Shown piece after piece: positions 1 through 6,553 of a stretch of DNA of 11,580 bases. Below the pieces are notes generated by a model, which worked only from the letters and a program-made list of their open reading frames with translations, had not been told where the DNA came from and made no database searches. The first letter of the stretch is position 1. Each line of letters opens with the position of its first letter. This stretch comes from Bacillota bacterium. Lineage in GTDB: Bacteria > Bacillota > Clostridia > Lachnospirales > Lachnospiraceae. The stretch is taken from NCBI GenBank assembly GCA_023415055.1, contig JAEZLZ010000002.1, positions 1 to 11,580 on the forward strand, read 5' to 3'. The position numbers were made by a program, and so were the translations under genes.

Positions 1-104
1 TTGGTTTGTGGTGAACTCAATTATATCAAAAACTAGGGGGTCATTGTTTTTTTATTAAAAATGATAGTGTAACCCTTGAAAAATAAAGGTTTTGATAGAA
101 AAAC

Positions 105-129
105 GGGGTGTCAAACTTGACACTACCCC
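105..129. promoter_or_regulatory. Candidate operator dyad upstream of the MerR-methyltransferase gene
   Basis: A perfect inverted repeat GTGTCAA-AC-TTGACAC lies at 108-123. It is flanked by GGGG on the left (105-108) and CCCC on the right (126-129), so the imperfect dyad extends to 25 bp. It ends about 21 bp before the ATG at 151. The right arm contains TTGACA (117-122), but no good -10 can follow before the start codon, so the dyad more likely lies at or just downstream of the promoter. A second, weaker inverted pair, AACCCTT/AAAGGTT, lies at 71-91. Autoregulation by the MerR-type product is inferred from position only. Confidence 0.4.
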
Positions 130-150
130 ATACGATTAAGGGGAATTAAT

Positions 151-1365
151 ATGAAAATTGGTAAATTTGTTGAAGTAAATAATCTTACCATCGATACCAT
201 AAGGCATTATATGGATCTTGGGCTTGTGATTCCTGATAAACAAGGCTCTCAATATGATTTCGATGCTAGATGCCAGAATGATTTGGACAGAGTACTAGCC
301 CTTAAGAATATGGGGTTTTCATTAAGCGAAATAAAATCCATACTTATCGTGGAAAGATTGGCTCAATTTACCGGATATCAAGAAAATGCTTCTTTCCTGG
401 GCCTGTTTATGAACAAAAAGCAACAGCTGTCTGATCAGATCCTGGAGTTAGGTAAAATGAAAGACAGGCTGGAATCCAAAATACAGGAACTTTCCTTGAT
501 TGAAAATAAAAGGAAATCCATCATAGGGATAGATATTAAGGCCCTAGATCTCTTATGTTGTTCAAAATGCGGTAAAAACCTGGAGCTCCGTGAAGGAAGT
601 ATAACAAATAATCAGATTATGAATGGAAAATTGGTCTGTTCTTGCGGAGAAGAATACAGAATTGAGGATGGAATTATTAAGTCCACAGAAAGCCTGAACT
701 ATGATAATCAGAAAGACAATAACCAAGATATTATGGAATATATCACTACTACCGATATGGATTATCTCGACGAATTATATCGCAGTATGGAATTGTCATT
801 TAAAAAGGTGCAGATAAACGAATACAAAAATAAGGTTATGCTGGAACTCGGCTCGGGTTTGGGATTCTTTTTAAGAAGCATTTATGAAGATATTCCTGAT
901 GATACAATCTATATTGCAGTTGATTATGATATAAGCCGGCACATACTACTAAAAAACCTGTTGGAAACAATTCATTATAAGAAAAATATACTTTTTCTAT
1001 GTACTGATTTTAATCAAATACCCATAAAGCAAAAATCTGTAGATGTATTAATCGATATCTCAGGTACAAGCAATTACAGCTTTCATTCTACCGATTTTTT
1101 ATTAGAGCAAATCGATAAATATGTAAAGGACCAGTCTGATTTAATAGGTGCTTACATTGCCTTTAAAAGTTTTGTCTCAAACAGTTTTATTGATATAAAA
1201 TATCGGAAAAATTTTATAGAAAAGAGTATCAAGGAGCGACTTTTAGGGCTGGGCTATAAGTTGGATGAGGCCATATCGAATATCATTGATAAGGGTGGAA
1301 AATATGAAAACTTTTTTAAAGTCGGTGAAAAAATATACTTCTATTTAGTACTTGGCAAAAGGTAG
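151..1365 (+). CDS. MerR-family regulator fused to a zinc-ribbon-like segment and SAM-methyltransferase domain
   Basis: The product has 404 residues. Residues 1-70 form a MerR-type winged helix-turn-helix (KIGKFVEVNNLTIDTIRHY, then DLGLVIPDK and an LKNMGFSLSEI segment). Residues 85-120 are a charged helix resembling the MerR dimerisation coiled coil. Residues 137-175 hold a Trm112/zinc-ribbon-like segment with C137-x2-C140 and C163-x-C165 followed by YRIEDGI. Residues 230-345 look like a class I SAM-dependent methyltransferase, with glycine-rich motif I ELGSGLG at 232-238 and an acidic VDYD after the second strand. Ordinary MerR regulators are 110-270 aa with small effector domains, so the methyltransferase replaces or acts as the effector domain. 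The start ATG follows AAGGGG at a normal distance. The gene precedes an MFS exporter, suggesting it controls efflux, perhaps of a compound it binds or methylates. The substrate is not evident. Confidence 0.85.
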   Translation: MKIGKFVEVNNLTIDTIRHYMDLGLVIPDKQGSQYDFDARCQNDLDRVLALKNMGFSLSEIKSILIVERLAQFTGYQENASFLGLFMNKKQQLSDQILELGKMKDRLESKIQELSLIENKRKSIIGIDIKALDLLCCSKCGKNLELREGSITNNQIMNGKLVCSCGEEYRIEDGIIKSTESLNYDNQKDNNQDIMEYITTTDMDYLDELYRSMELSFKKVQINEYKNKVMLELGSGLGFFLRSIYEDIPDDTIYIAVDYDISRHILLKNLLETIHYKKNILFLCTDFNQIPIKQKSVDVLIDISGTSNYSFHSTDFLLEQIDKYVKDQSDLIGAYIAFKSFVSNSFIDIKYRKNFIEKSIKERLLGLGYKLDEAISNIIDKGGKYENFFKVGEKIYFYLVLGKR

Positions 1366-1390
1366 GGTTAACCCTATCTTTTGCTTTTTT
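1357..1390 (+). terminator. Intrinsic terminator after the MerR-methyltransferase gene
   Basis: AAAAGGTAGGGTT (1357-1369) and AACCCTATCTTTT (1370-1382) form a 26-bp near-perfect palindrome with a single G-U pair. GCTTTTTT follows. The stem overlaps the stop codon at 1363-1365. Because it lies between the regulator and the exporter, it may separate them into two transcripts or attenuate readthrough into the exporter. Confidence 0.75.
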
Positions 1391-1493
1391 AATCCCTGAA
1401 AATAATTTATTTTGGTCATTGCTGTGGTGTGGAGACCATGATCTAGAATGGATACAGACAATAAAAATAAATGATCAAAGGGAGTAGAATGAA

Positions 1494-2795
1494 GTGGAAA
1501 CATTAAATAGCTCAATTAAGAATTTATCAAGTAATTTATTAATTTTATTTCAAGTTATATCCAAAAAAATAATAGTAAAAAATGAGTTATCTAACATGGT
1601 ACTTTTGTCAGCCGCCAGTTGTATATCAATGCTCGGAACCTCCATATACAATTTTGCGATTGGCCTATATGTACTTAAAATGACTGGTTCAGGGCTGAGT
1701 TTTGCCGGAACGATGGTAATCGCGATTATTTCGGCTATCCTAATAAATCCTTTTGCCGGTATAATAGCAGATAAGCTGAATAAGAAATTTATAGCTGTTT
1801 CAATGGATATCATAAACGGAGGTTTATTATTAGGATTATATCTTTTTTCTCTTAACTTCAGCTTGAATCTGGTTGTAATCTATCTAATAACCTTATTACT
1901 AAATATCTTCTCAACAATTGATGGAATAAGCATAGAAGTAGCAAAACCAAATCTGGTATCGGACGAAAAACTGATGTCCTTAAATTCCATCAGCAAAATA
2001 ATCGAATGCTCTTCAACGATACTGGGTCCATCCATCGGGGGTATTGTCTATGCTTTCATGGATATTAAAATATTTATCTTGATCAATGGACTTTCTTTTC
2101 TGTTTTCTGCATTGCTGCAATTATTTATGGAATTTAGATATAACATCCGAAATAACGAGGTTGATAAGAAGGGCATTCATTTTCTGAACGATTTTAGGGA
2201 AGGTTTTCGATATCTCATGGAATGCAGGGATATGTTTCAGATTACCGGTATGTATATTGCCCTGAACTTCTTTATTGGCTTTTCCATTAATGTACCACTA
2301 CCTTACATTATTAATAATGTAATAAAATTAGACGCCAACTTTTATGGCTTGATCCAAGCAGCATTTCCAGTTGGAATGATTTTAGGCGCTCTTATCATAA
2401 AGCGTATTATGGAGAAATACGAATACAATGCAATTATTAGAACCTCTAATTTCTTGCTGTCTGCCACAATGGTAGCCATTAGTATAGCAGCAATACTATT
2501 TTATCAACTTCAGGACGCAGTATTTTACCTTGTATATTTTGCTTTATTAATGATTTTGTCAGGTATAGCAATCGCCTCCTTGGATATTCCGATTATTTAT
2601 ATCCTCCAGAAGACAATACCCGATGAATTCAGGGGCAGGGTTTTAAGTATGGGTATCAGCGTTGCTAAAATTATACTGCCGTTTTCCTTAATCCTGTCCG
2701 GAGCACTTGTCAATCATATCCCTTCCTATATAGTACCTTTCGTTGGGGGTATGGGCCTCATTCTGTTTAATATGTTTTATATGAAAAAGAAGTAA
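1494..2795 (+). CDS. MFS-family multidrug/macrolide-type efflux transporter
   Basis: This 433-residue protein is highly hydrophobic with about 12 predicted membrane segments. A hydrophilic extension of some 35 residues precedes the first one. The signature loop between TM2 and TM3 reads PFAGIIADKLNKK (about 86-98), which is MFS motif A. The central loop has the DFREGFRYL segment, and TIPDEFRGRVLSM (about 374-386) is typical of the MFS_3/DHA3 branch that includes MefA-like and EntS-like exporters. It should act in the cytoplasmic membrane as a proton-coupled exporter. The start is GTG, chosen because AAAGGGAG at 1478-1484 lies nine bases upstream. The gene sits 128 bp after the MerR-methyltransferase gene, its probable regulator. 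The substrate cannot be read from sequence. Confidence 0.87.
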   Translation: METLNSSIKNLSSNLLILFQVISKKIIVKNELSNMVLLSAASCISMLGTSIYNFAIGLYVLKMTGSGLSFAGTMVIAIISAILINPFAGIIADKLNKKFIAVSMDIINGGLLLGLYLFSLNFSLNLVVIYLITLLLNIFSTIDGISIEVAKPNLVSDEKLMSLNSISKIIECSSTILGPSIGGIVYAFMDIKIFILINGLSFLFSALLQLFMEFRYNIRNNEVDKKGIHFLNDFREGFRYLMECRDMFQITGMYIALNFFIGFSINVPLPYIINNVIKLDANFYGLIQAAFPVGMILGALIIKRIMEKYEYNAIIRTSNFLLSATMVAISIAAILFYQLQDAVFYLVYFALLMILSGIAIASLDIPIIYILQKTIPDEFRGRVLSMGISVAKIILPFSLILSGALVNHIPSYIVPFVGGMGLILFNMFYMKKK

Positions 2796-2805
2796 AAAGC
2801 AGTCA

Positions 2806-2871
2806 AGCAGCCATCAGCCCACTCATAACGAGTGAGCTGTAGCTGCTGATTAGTGTGCCCGGCAGGCGCAC
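2806..2871. terminator. Double stem-loop between convergent genes, possible terminator
   Basis: Hairpin one pairs AGCAGC (2806-2811), CAGC (2815-2818) and CACTC (2820-2824) with GAGTG (2830-2834), GCTG (2836-2839) and GCTGCT (2842-2847) around an ATAAC loop. Hairpin two pairs GTGTGCC (2853-2859) with GGCGCAC (2865-2871). No T-run follows on the plus strand. On the minus strand the first stem is followed, seven bases on, by a short T-run, so it may terminate the minus-strand gene. The exporter ends at 2795 and the facing gene at 2883. Confidence 0.45.
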
Positions 2872-2882
2872 GTTCTAAGTAT

Positions 2883-3581
2883 CTACCAGTTGCAATCAAG
2901 CATGATTTTCCATTCGTTATCCAAGTTCCTCCAGATGATAATGTAGTGTCCTTCATAATCAGAGGATTTCCATACACCGATTTCATATGCTAAATTATGA
3001 CTAACCATGACACAGTAATCCTTTTCAAGATCAATATCAAAGGTTAAATCATTCATATAGGAATAAACATCAGCCAGGCTCTCATAATCTTGATATAGGA
3101 CACCTCGATTATAGTAAAACAAATTCTCAAGATAAGCGCTCTTTGCTAAGGCAATTGCGGAATGCTGATTAGCCAATTTTACCCAATGTTCTCTTGCATC
3201 ATCAATTCCACTGTCAACATCCAGAGTATCAGTCTTTCTTGCAACAGCCTCCAAGTCCCGTAGCCATGACCCATTCGTCCTGGTCCAAAGAATCAAGTAT
3301 TGATAACTTACCTCCTGCTCTGTTGTGAGTAATCCAATTTCAAATACCATATCTTTATTTTCCGATAGCTGAACACGATATAGCGATTTATACTCTTTCA
3401 AGTTGAGCCCCTTGAACTTGCTCTGATAATATGAGGTTATATTGGTAAGGCCTTGTAAATAATCATCCGATTCTGAAAATAGTAATGCACTTTCTGTATA
3501 ATTTGTACTTATATCTTTACCATTATCCATAAAGGAACGAATCCATTCCTTAGTTTGCCTGTCGATTTCGGATAATATCAT
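2883..3581 (-). CDS. Protein with two tandem NTF2/SnoaL-like domains
   Basis: The 232-residue product is soluble and is built from two halves that resemble each other: about 1-112 and 118-232. Shared marks are F80-EIG and Y199-EIG, followed 15-16 residues later by YLILW (95-99) and YIIIW (213-217), each then followed by a WLRDLE or WKIMLD end strand. This helix-then-curved-sheet pattern, closing on a W...D strand, is that of the DUF4440/SnoaL-like NTF2 superfamily, usually found as a single domain of about 120 residues. Its role (small-molecule binding, isomerase or scaffold) cannot be stated. The ATG at 3579-3581 is preceded by AGGGGGGA on the minus strand with eight bases between. It is transcribed against the MFS gene and has its own promoter, so it is not part of the efflux operon. 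Confidence 0.72.
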   Translation of the reverse strand: MILSEIDRQTKEWIRSFMDNGKDISTNYTESALLFSESDDYLQGLTNITSYYQSKFKGLNLKEYKSLYRVQLSENKDMVFEIGLLTTEQEVSYQYLILWTRTNGSWLRDLEAVARKTDTLDVDSGIDDAREHWVKLANQHSAIALAKSAYLENLFYYNRGVLYQDYESLADVYSYMNDLTFDIDLEKDYCVMVSHNLAYEIGVWKSSDYEGHYIIIWRNLDNEWKIMLDCNW

Positions 3582-3642
3582 CTGATCATCCCCCCTTACA
3601 ATATTTTGCTTGAAAAAGAAAGTTTACTTGCAAATAAATTAC

Positions 3643-3671
3643 ATAATATACCTTAAGATACAATTAGTCAA
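3643..3671 (-). promoter_or_regulatory. Sigma-A-type promoter for the tandem NTF2-like gene
   Basis: Read on the minus strand, TTGACT (3671-3666) and TATTAT (3648-3643) are separated by exactly 17 bp. This predicts a start near 3636 and a leader of about 55 nt before the ATG at 3581. Confidence 0.65.
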
Positions 3672-3749
3672 ATATTCACATTGTTATTGGCTTTATTGGC
3701 AATAGTAATACAGAATATCAACTTCAATTTATAGATTATGACAAAATAA

Positions 3750-3995
3750 TTATGCGTTGAAAAGCAAAATCCCGGAGCGTTGCATCTGGGTGCCGGTCGT
3801 TGCCAACAGTGTGAGGAATGTATGAGACGGAAAGGGTTACCCTGTAAAAAACCGGACAAGATGAGATATTCACTTACAGCCTTCGGCTTTGATTTCAAAA
3901 AGCTGGTGAAGGAATTATTTAAACAAGAGCTGTTATGGAGCTCGACGGATCTGCCGGAATATAATCTGGCAGTAACTGCGCTATTAATACCTTGA
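3750..3995 (+). pseudogene. C-terminal remnant of a DUF2284 (predicted metal-binding) protein
   Basis: The open frame from 3750 to the TGA at 3993-3995 reads ALHLGAGRCQQCEECMRRKG, then LPC, KKPDKMRYSLTAFGFD, and ends in a hydrophobic AVTALLIP strand. The Cys cluster (C-x2-C-x2-C, then a C after about eight residues) followed by P-x-x-x-RYSLxAFG matches the C-terminal half of DUF2284 proteins, normally about 150-200 residues. Only about 80 codons remain. A TAA lies in frame at 3747-3749, no ribosome binding site is present, and the N-terminal half is missing. I therefore call it a truncated relic, not a small gene. The family's function is not established. Confidence 0.6.
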
Positions 3996-4019
3996 GGACA
4001 TGTTAATTTCAACAAATCG

Positions 4020-4028
4020 TGATATAAT
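4020..4028 (+). promoter_or_regulatory. Extended -10 promoter for the peptidase-E-like gene
   Basis: TGATATAAT is a perfect extended -10 (TG-n-TATAAT, hexamer 4023-4028). Only a poor -35 such as TGTTAA is available upstream. The start would fall near 4035, leaving a leader of about 22 nt carrying the GGGAGGG at 4044-4050. Confidence 0.55.
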
Positions 4029-4056
4029 AACATTAAACTGATTGGGAGGGATTAAT

Positions 4057-4674
4057 ATGAAACAGTTATTTTTATCATCCTCATTTAAGGAAGTTGCAGA
4101 TTTACTTCCGGATTTTACAAATAGTGATTTAAAAGGCAGGAAGGTCACTTTTATACCAACTGCCGCAAAACATGAAGAAGTAAATTTTTATGTCGAAGAT
4201 GGCAGAAAAGCACTCGAAGAATTGGGGCTTTTGGTGGATGATTTGGAGATATCAACTGCTGATCCATCTGAAATAGTAAGTAAGCTGCAAAACAACGACT
4301 TTATCTATGTTACAGGTGGAAATGTTTTCTTCCTGCTTCAAGAGCTAAAGAAAACCGGAGCCGACAGAATCATAGTGGAGCAAATAATGGCTGGAAAACT
4401 CTATATTGGAGAATCAGCTGGTTCTGTGATCCTATCTCCCAATATCGAGTACATAAAGGATATGGATGACCCGAATTTCGCACCTGAATTGGATGATTTT
4501 GAAGCTCTTAATATCGTTGATTTTTATCCCTTGCCACACAAAAATTGTTTTCCGTTTGAGGAAACAGTGGAAGAAATTATCTCAAAGTATCAAGCTTCTC
4601 TATTGCTTGAGCCTTTTAGTAATTCCCAGGCAATTCTGATTTGCGGTGATAAAGTAAAAGTCACTGGCCAATAA
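4057..4674 (+). CDS. Peptidase E-like serine hydrolase (peptidase family S51, class I GATase-like fold)
   Basis: The product has 205 residues from the ATG at 4057. GGGAGGG at 4044-4050 supports this start over the TTG at 4042, which overlaps the Shine-Dalgarno. YVTGGNVFFLLQEL (84-97) is the strand-turn preceding the nucleophile. GESAGSV at 118-124 places the nucleophile at Ser120 in the S-A-G elbow, and PLPHKN supplies His161. This matches the Ser-His arrangement of Salmonella dipeptidase E (Ser120, His157) and B. subtilis YgaJ-type proteins. Members cleave Asp-X dipeptides in the cytoplasm, but many homologues have not been assayed, so Asp-dipeptidase activity is inferred. There is no signal peptide. 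It is monocistronic, with its own extended -10 promoter and a strong terminator directly after it. Confidence 0.85.
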   Translation: MKQLFLSSSFKEVADLLPDFTNSDLKGRKVTFIPTAAKHEEVNFYVEDGRKALEELGLLVDDLEISTADPSEIVSKLQNNDFIYVTGGNVFFLLQELKKTGADRIIVEQIMAGKLYIGESAGSVILSPNIEYIKDMDDPNFAPELDDFEALNIVDFYPLPHKNCFPFEETVEEIISKYQASLLLEPFSNSQAILICGDKVKVTGQ

Positions 4675-4690
4675 CATAGAAGCCACAAGC

Positions 4691-4724
4691 AAATAGCCCA
4701 CCACGTCATTGTGGTGGGCTATTT
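4691..4724. terminator. Bidirectional intrinsic terminator (first copy of a repeated terminator)
   Basis: AAATAGCCCACCAC (4691-4704) and GTGGTGGGCTATTT (4711-4724) form a perfect 14-bp stem around the loop GTCATT. It lies between the convergent ends at 4674 (plus) and 4740 (minus). The T-tracts are short (TATTT) in both orientations, matching a shared terminator. CACAAGCAAA just upstream (4684-4693), the stem and the loop recur at 7857-7883 plus 8704-8725. Confidence 0.85.
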
Positions 4725-4739
4725 ACGAAAACGGTAACA

Positions 4740-5878
4740 TCAGGGTTGTACATAACGTTGTCTATATGTTCTGTCAGATAAATACAAATCAGATAACCAT
4801 ACTAAGCTCATAGGATTATTTCGATTAATAATAATATTCCTGAGTATGACAGCAATTTCTTCATCAACCTTTTTGGAGCATGCTATTATTCCAATACTCG
4901 TAATCATCCAATTATCTGAAGTTACATATCTTAATACTAGTTCTCTAACACTATGAGAAGATTCATACATATCACGAAGTAAGCTTCCAATTTCACGTCT
5001 TACAATCCAACTTGCCTCAGTTAAATGGTTTGCATTATTAAGATAATCATCTAAAACTTTGATTTTTAAATTTAAAGGAAAGTCTTCAAGAGTATACCAC
5101 ATCATTTCTCTTATTGTTGAGCAGTTTTCAATTTCCTCATAACTACCGGTACCTCTTACATATAAACAGTAGTGTTTGGCACTGCTTTTCAGAATAGACT
5201 TCACTAGTTAATTACTAAGTAAATATTTGGCATGAATTAAAGTATTCTCTGAAGATGACAGTTTTATAGTCTCAATAAAATAAATAAAAAATGCATTTTC
5301 ATAAATGGGAAAAATTACTTTTAATAAGTAATCTAAAGCACAGAGCGAATCAGAAAACAGGTCACTATCAGGTTCGAAACTAAGAAGACGCAAAAAAATG
5401 TACGTGAAAATACATTTGGAAGATTCAAACCCAATTTGAGCAGGGAACAAATATCATCGAAGTATTCATTTTGTATTTTTATTTTATTTTCATATCCTGA
5501 GGTATTTGAGGGTGTACAAAGAATAATGCTTCTATATGTATGAAGAATACTATTTTTCTTGTTAGGAGTATCATCTATAAAATATGAATATATGAATTTG
5601 CCATGGAATGACATCTCTTTCTTATAATAAAAAAGTAATTGATCTATCGGATTTGAACAATCGCATACAAAATTGGTATTATAAAAATCCTGAAATTTGT
5701 TAATATAATTACGAATAGCAGCACGCCTTGATTTAATAACTGTTCGACTATTCTTATCTGAGACATTTTGTTCCTGATTTTTCTGTTGACTAATTACGCT
5801 ACTGAAAAGTGGTGCAATTAGATATGTCATACAAAGAAGCTTCTGATGCACATCTGCATTTTTGCTATTACTTAAAAG
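4740..5878 (-). pseudogene. Broken gene for a helical, HEAT-like protein of unknown function
   Basis: Three open segments read as one protein of about 380 codons. The first (5878-about 5398) ends in VFSRTFF at a homopolymer, A7 on the plus strand at 5392-5398. Restoring one base joins it smoothly to LRLLSFEPDSDLF in the next frame. That frame runs to a TAA at 5208-5210, then continues in the same frame from 5207 to 4740 as LVKSILKSSAKHYCLYVRG. The GTG at 5204 has no Shine-Dalgarno, so the last part is unlikely to be a separate gene. The C-terminal part (SWIVRREIGSLLRDMY, then ELVLRYVTSDNWMITSIGII) has the paired amphipathic helices of HEAT-like repeats. No start with a ribosome binding site is visible near 5851-5878, so the N-terminus may also be lost. 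I do not recognise the family. A sequencing error could explain the homopolymer but less easily the stop. Confidence 0.6.
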
Positions 5879-5904
5879 TTACTTTCATATAAGTCAAGAA
5901 TACA

Positions 5905-5959
5905 TTTCTGTTTGAAACACATTTTCTTTATTAACACCTTTCTGTTTGAAGCACCTTTT
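5905..5959. repeat. Two 21-bp direct repeats upstream of the LytTR operon
   Basis: The copies at 5905-5925 and 5939-5959 both begin TTTCTGTTTGAA, then CAC after one base, and end TTTT. They match at 19 of 21 positions and start 34 bp apart. LytTR regulators bind paired direct repeats on one DNA face, so these are candidate sites for the LytTR protein encoded at 6101. The core TCTGTTTGA only partly fits the published LytTR half-site pattern. Confidence 0.55.
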
Positions 5960-6002
5960 GCAAACCTGGTGCATATAGATGAGAGTTGTATTATATGGGA
6001 CG

Positions 6003-6052
6003 ATACCCAGCGTACATCTTAGTAAATTATTTGTACGCTTTGGGTATTTTTT
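6003..6052 (+). terminator. Strong intrinsic terminator or attenuator in the LytTR leader region
   Basis: ATACCCA-GCGTACA (6003-6016) pairs with TGTACGC-TT-TGGGTAT (6032-6047), giving two 7-bp stems split by a TT bulge. The loop is 15 nt, and a T-run (6047-6052) overlaps the end of the stem. It points toward the LytTR operon although no intact plus-strand gene lies upstream. It is therefore either an attenuator or sRNA terminator for a transcript from about 5960-6000, or an insulator. Confidence 0.65.
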
Positions 6053-6053
6053 A

Positions 6054-6082
6054 TTGAATCTAAGTCTGATTTGATATATATG
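6054..6082 (+). promoter_or_regulatory. Candidate promoter of the LytTR-DUF3021-CPBP operon
   Basis: TTGAAT (6054-6059) and TATATG (6077-6082) are 17 bp apart. An alternative extended -10, TGATATATA, lies at 6072-6080. Either gives a leader of roughly 10-20 nt carrying AGAGGGAGG at 6087-6094. The -10 match is moderate, so the assignment is tentative. Confidence 0.4.
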
Positions 6083-6100
6083 TAAAGAGGGAGGTATAAT

Positions 6101-6544
6101 ATGAAAATTATTGTAGAAGAACAGCAGCAACTTCAAGACATAGAGGTACATATTAAATGTAATCATCGAGATAAAAAGGTGGATCAACTGATAGCGCTTA
6201 TTAGTGACAGAGACAATTCACTTTCGGCAAAAGACATGGAGGGTCGAACGCAATTTATTAAGTTAAAAGATGTTTTATATTTTGAGTCAGTGGATAAAAA
6301 GACATACGCTTATCAAACAGAAACAGTTTATGAAATAAATTCAAAACTATATGAACTGGAAAATATGCTTCCTCAAATAAAGTATATTAGGATTTCTAAA
6401 TCTATCATTATAAATATATCAGCAGTAGAAATGATAGAACCGGAAGAAGGAAGAAGATTAAAGGTGAAATTAGTAAATGGTGAAAGAGTACTTATTTCAA
6501 GAATGTATGTAAAGGATTTTAAGAATAGGGTTGGCATAAGATAG
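6101..6544 (+). CDS. LytTR-family DNA-binding transcriptional regulator
   Basis: The 147-residue product has no receiver domain. A short N-terminal part (about 1-45) precedes a LytTR domain at about 48-145. The domain carries FIKLKDVLYFESVDKKTYAY, the KLYELENML helix, YIRISKSIIINISAVEMIEP (the conserved R-x-S/H-K-S-x-x-I-N stretch) and ending strands with GERVLISRMYVKDF. This architecture, usually followed by a DUF3021 gene, is common in Firmicutes. In streptococcal LytTR regulatory systems such as HdrRM and BrsRM, a stand-alone LytTR activator is held inactive by a co-transcribed membrane protein. A similar arrangement is inferred here because the next gene is DUF3021-like and only nine bases away. 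AGAGGGAGG sits just before the ATG. Direct repeats at 5905-5959 may be its autoregulatory site. Confidence 0.88.
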   Translation: MKIIVEEQQQLQDIEVHIKCNHRDKKVDQLIALISDRDNSLSAKDMEGRTQFIKLKDVLYFESVDKKTYAYQTETVYEINSKLYELENMLPQIKYIRISKSIIINISAVEMIEPEEGRRLKVKLVNGERVLISRMYVKDFKNRVGIR

Positions 6545-6553
6545 GAGGTTATA

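Noticed and set aside
1413..1438. TGGTC/GACCA inverted pair between the MerR and MFS genes
   Set aside because: Five-bp arms with a 16-nt loop are weak and common by chance. GGTCATTG also occurs at 39-46, but I could not build a consistent motif from it.
3668..4033. 121-codon open frame on the minus strand
   Set aside because: It is antisense to the DUF2284 remnant, whose Cys-cluster sequence is clearly the coding direction.
5979..6073. Possible 31-residue peptide gene on the plus strand ahead of the LytTR gene
   Set aside because: It has no ribosome binding site and runs through the terminator hairpin. A signalling peptide for the LytTR system would have been attractive, but this does not support one.
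5894..6187. 97-codon open frame on the minus strand
   Set aside because: It overlaps the LytTR start region, the terminator hairpin and the direct repeats, has no ribosome binding site, and its sequence is explained by AT-rich intergenic DNA.
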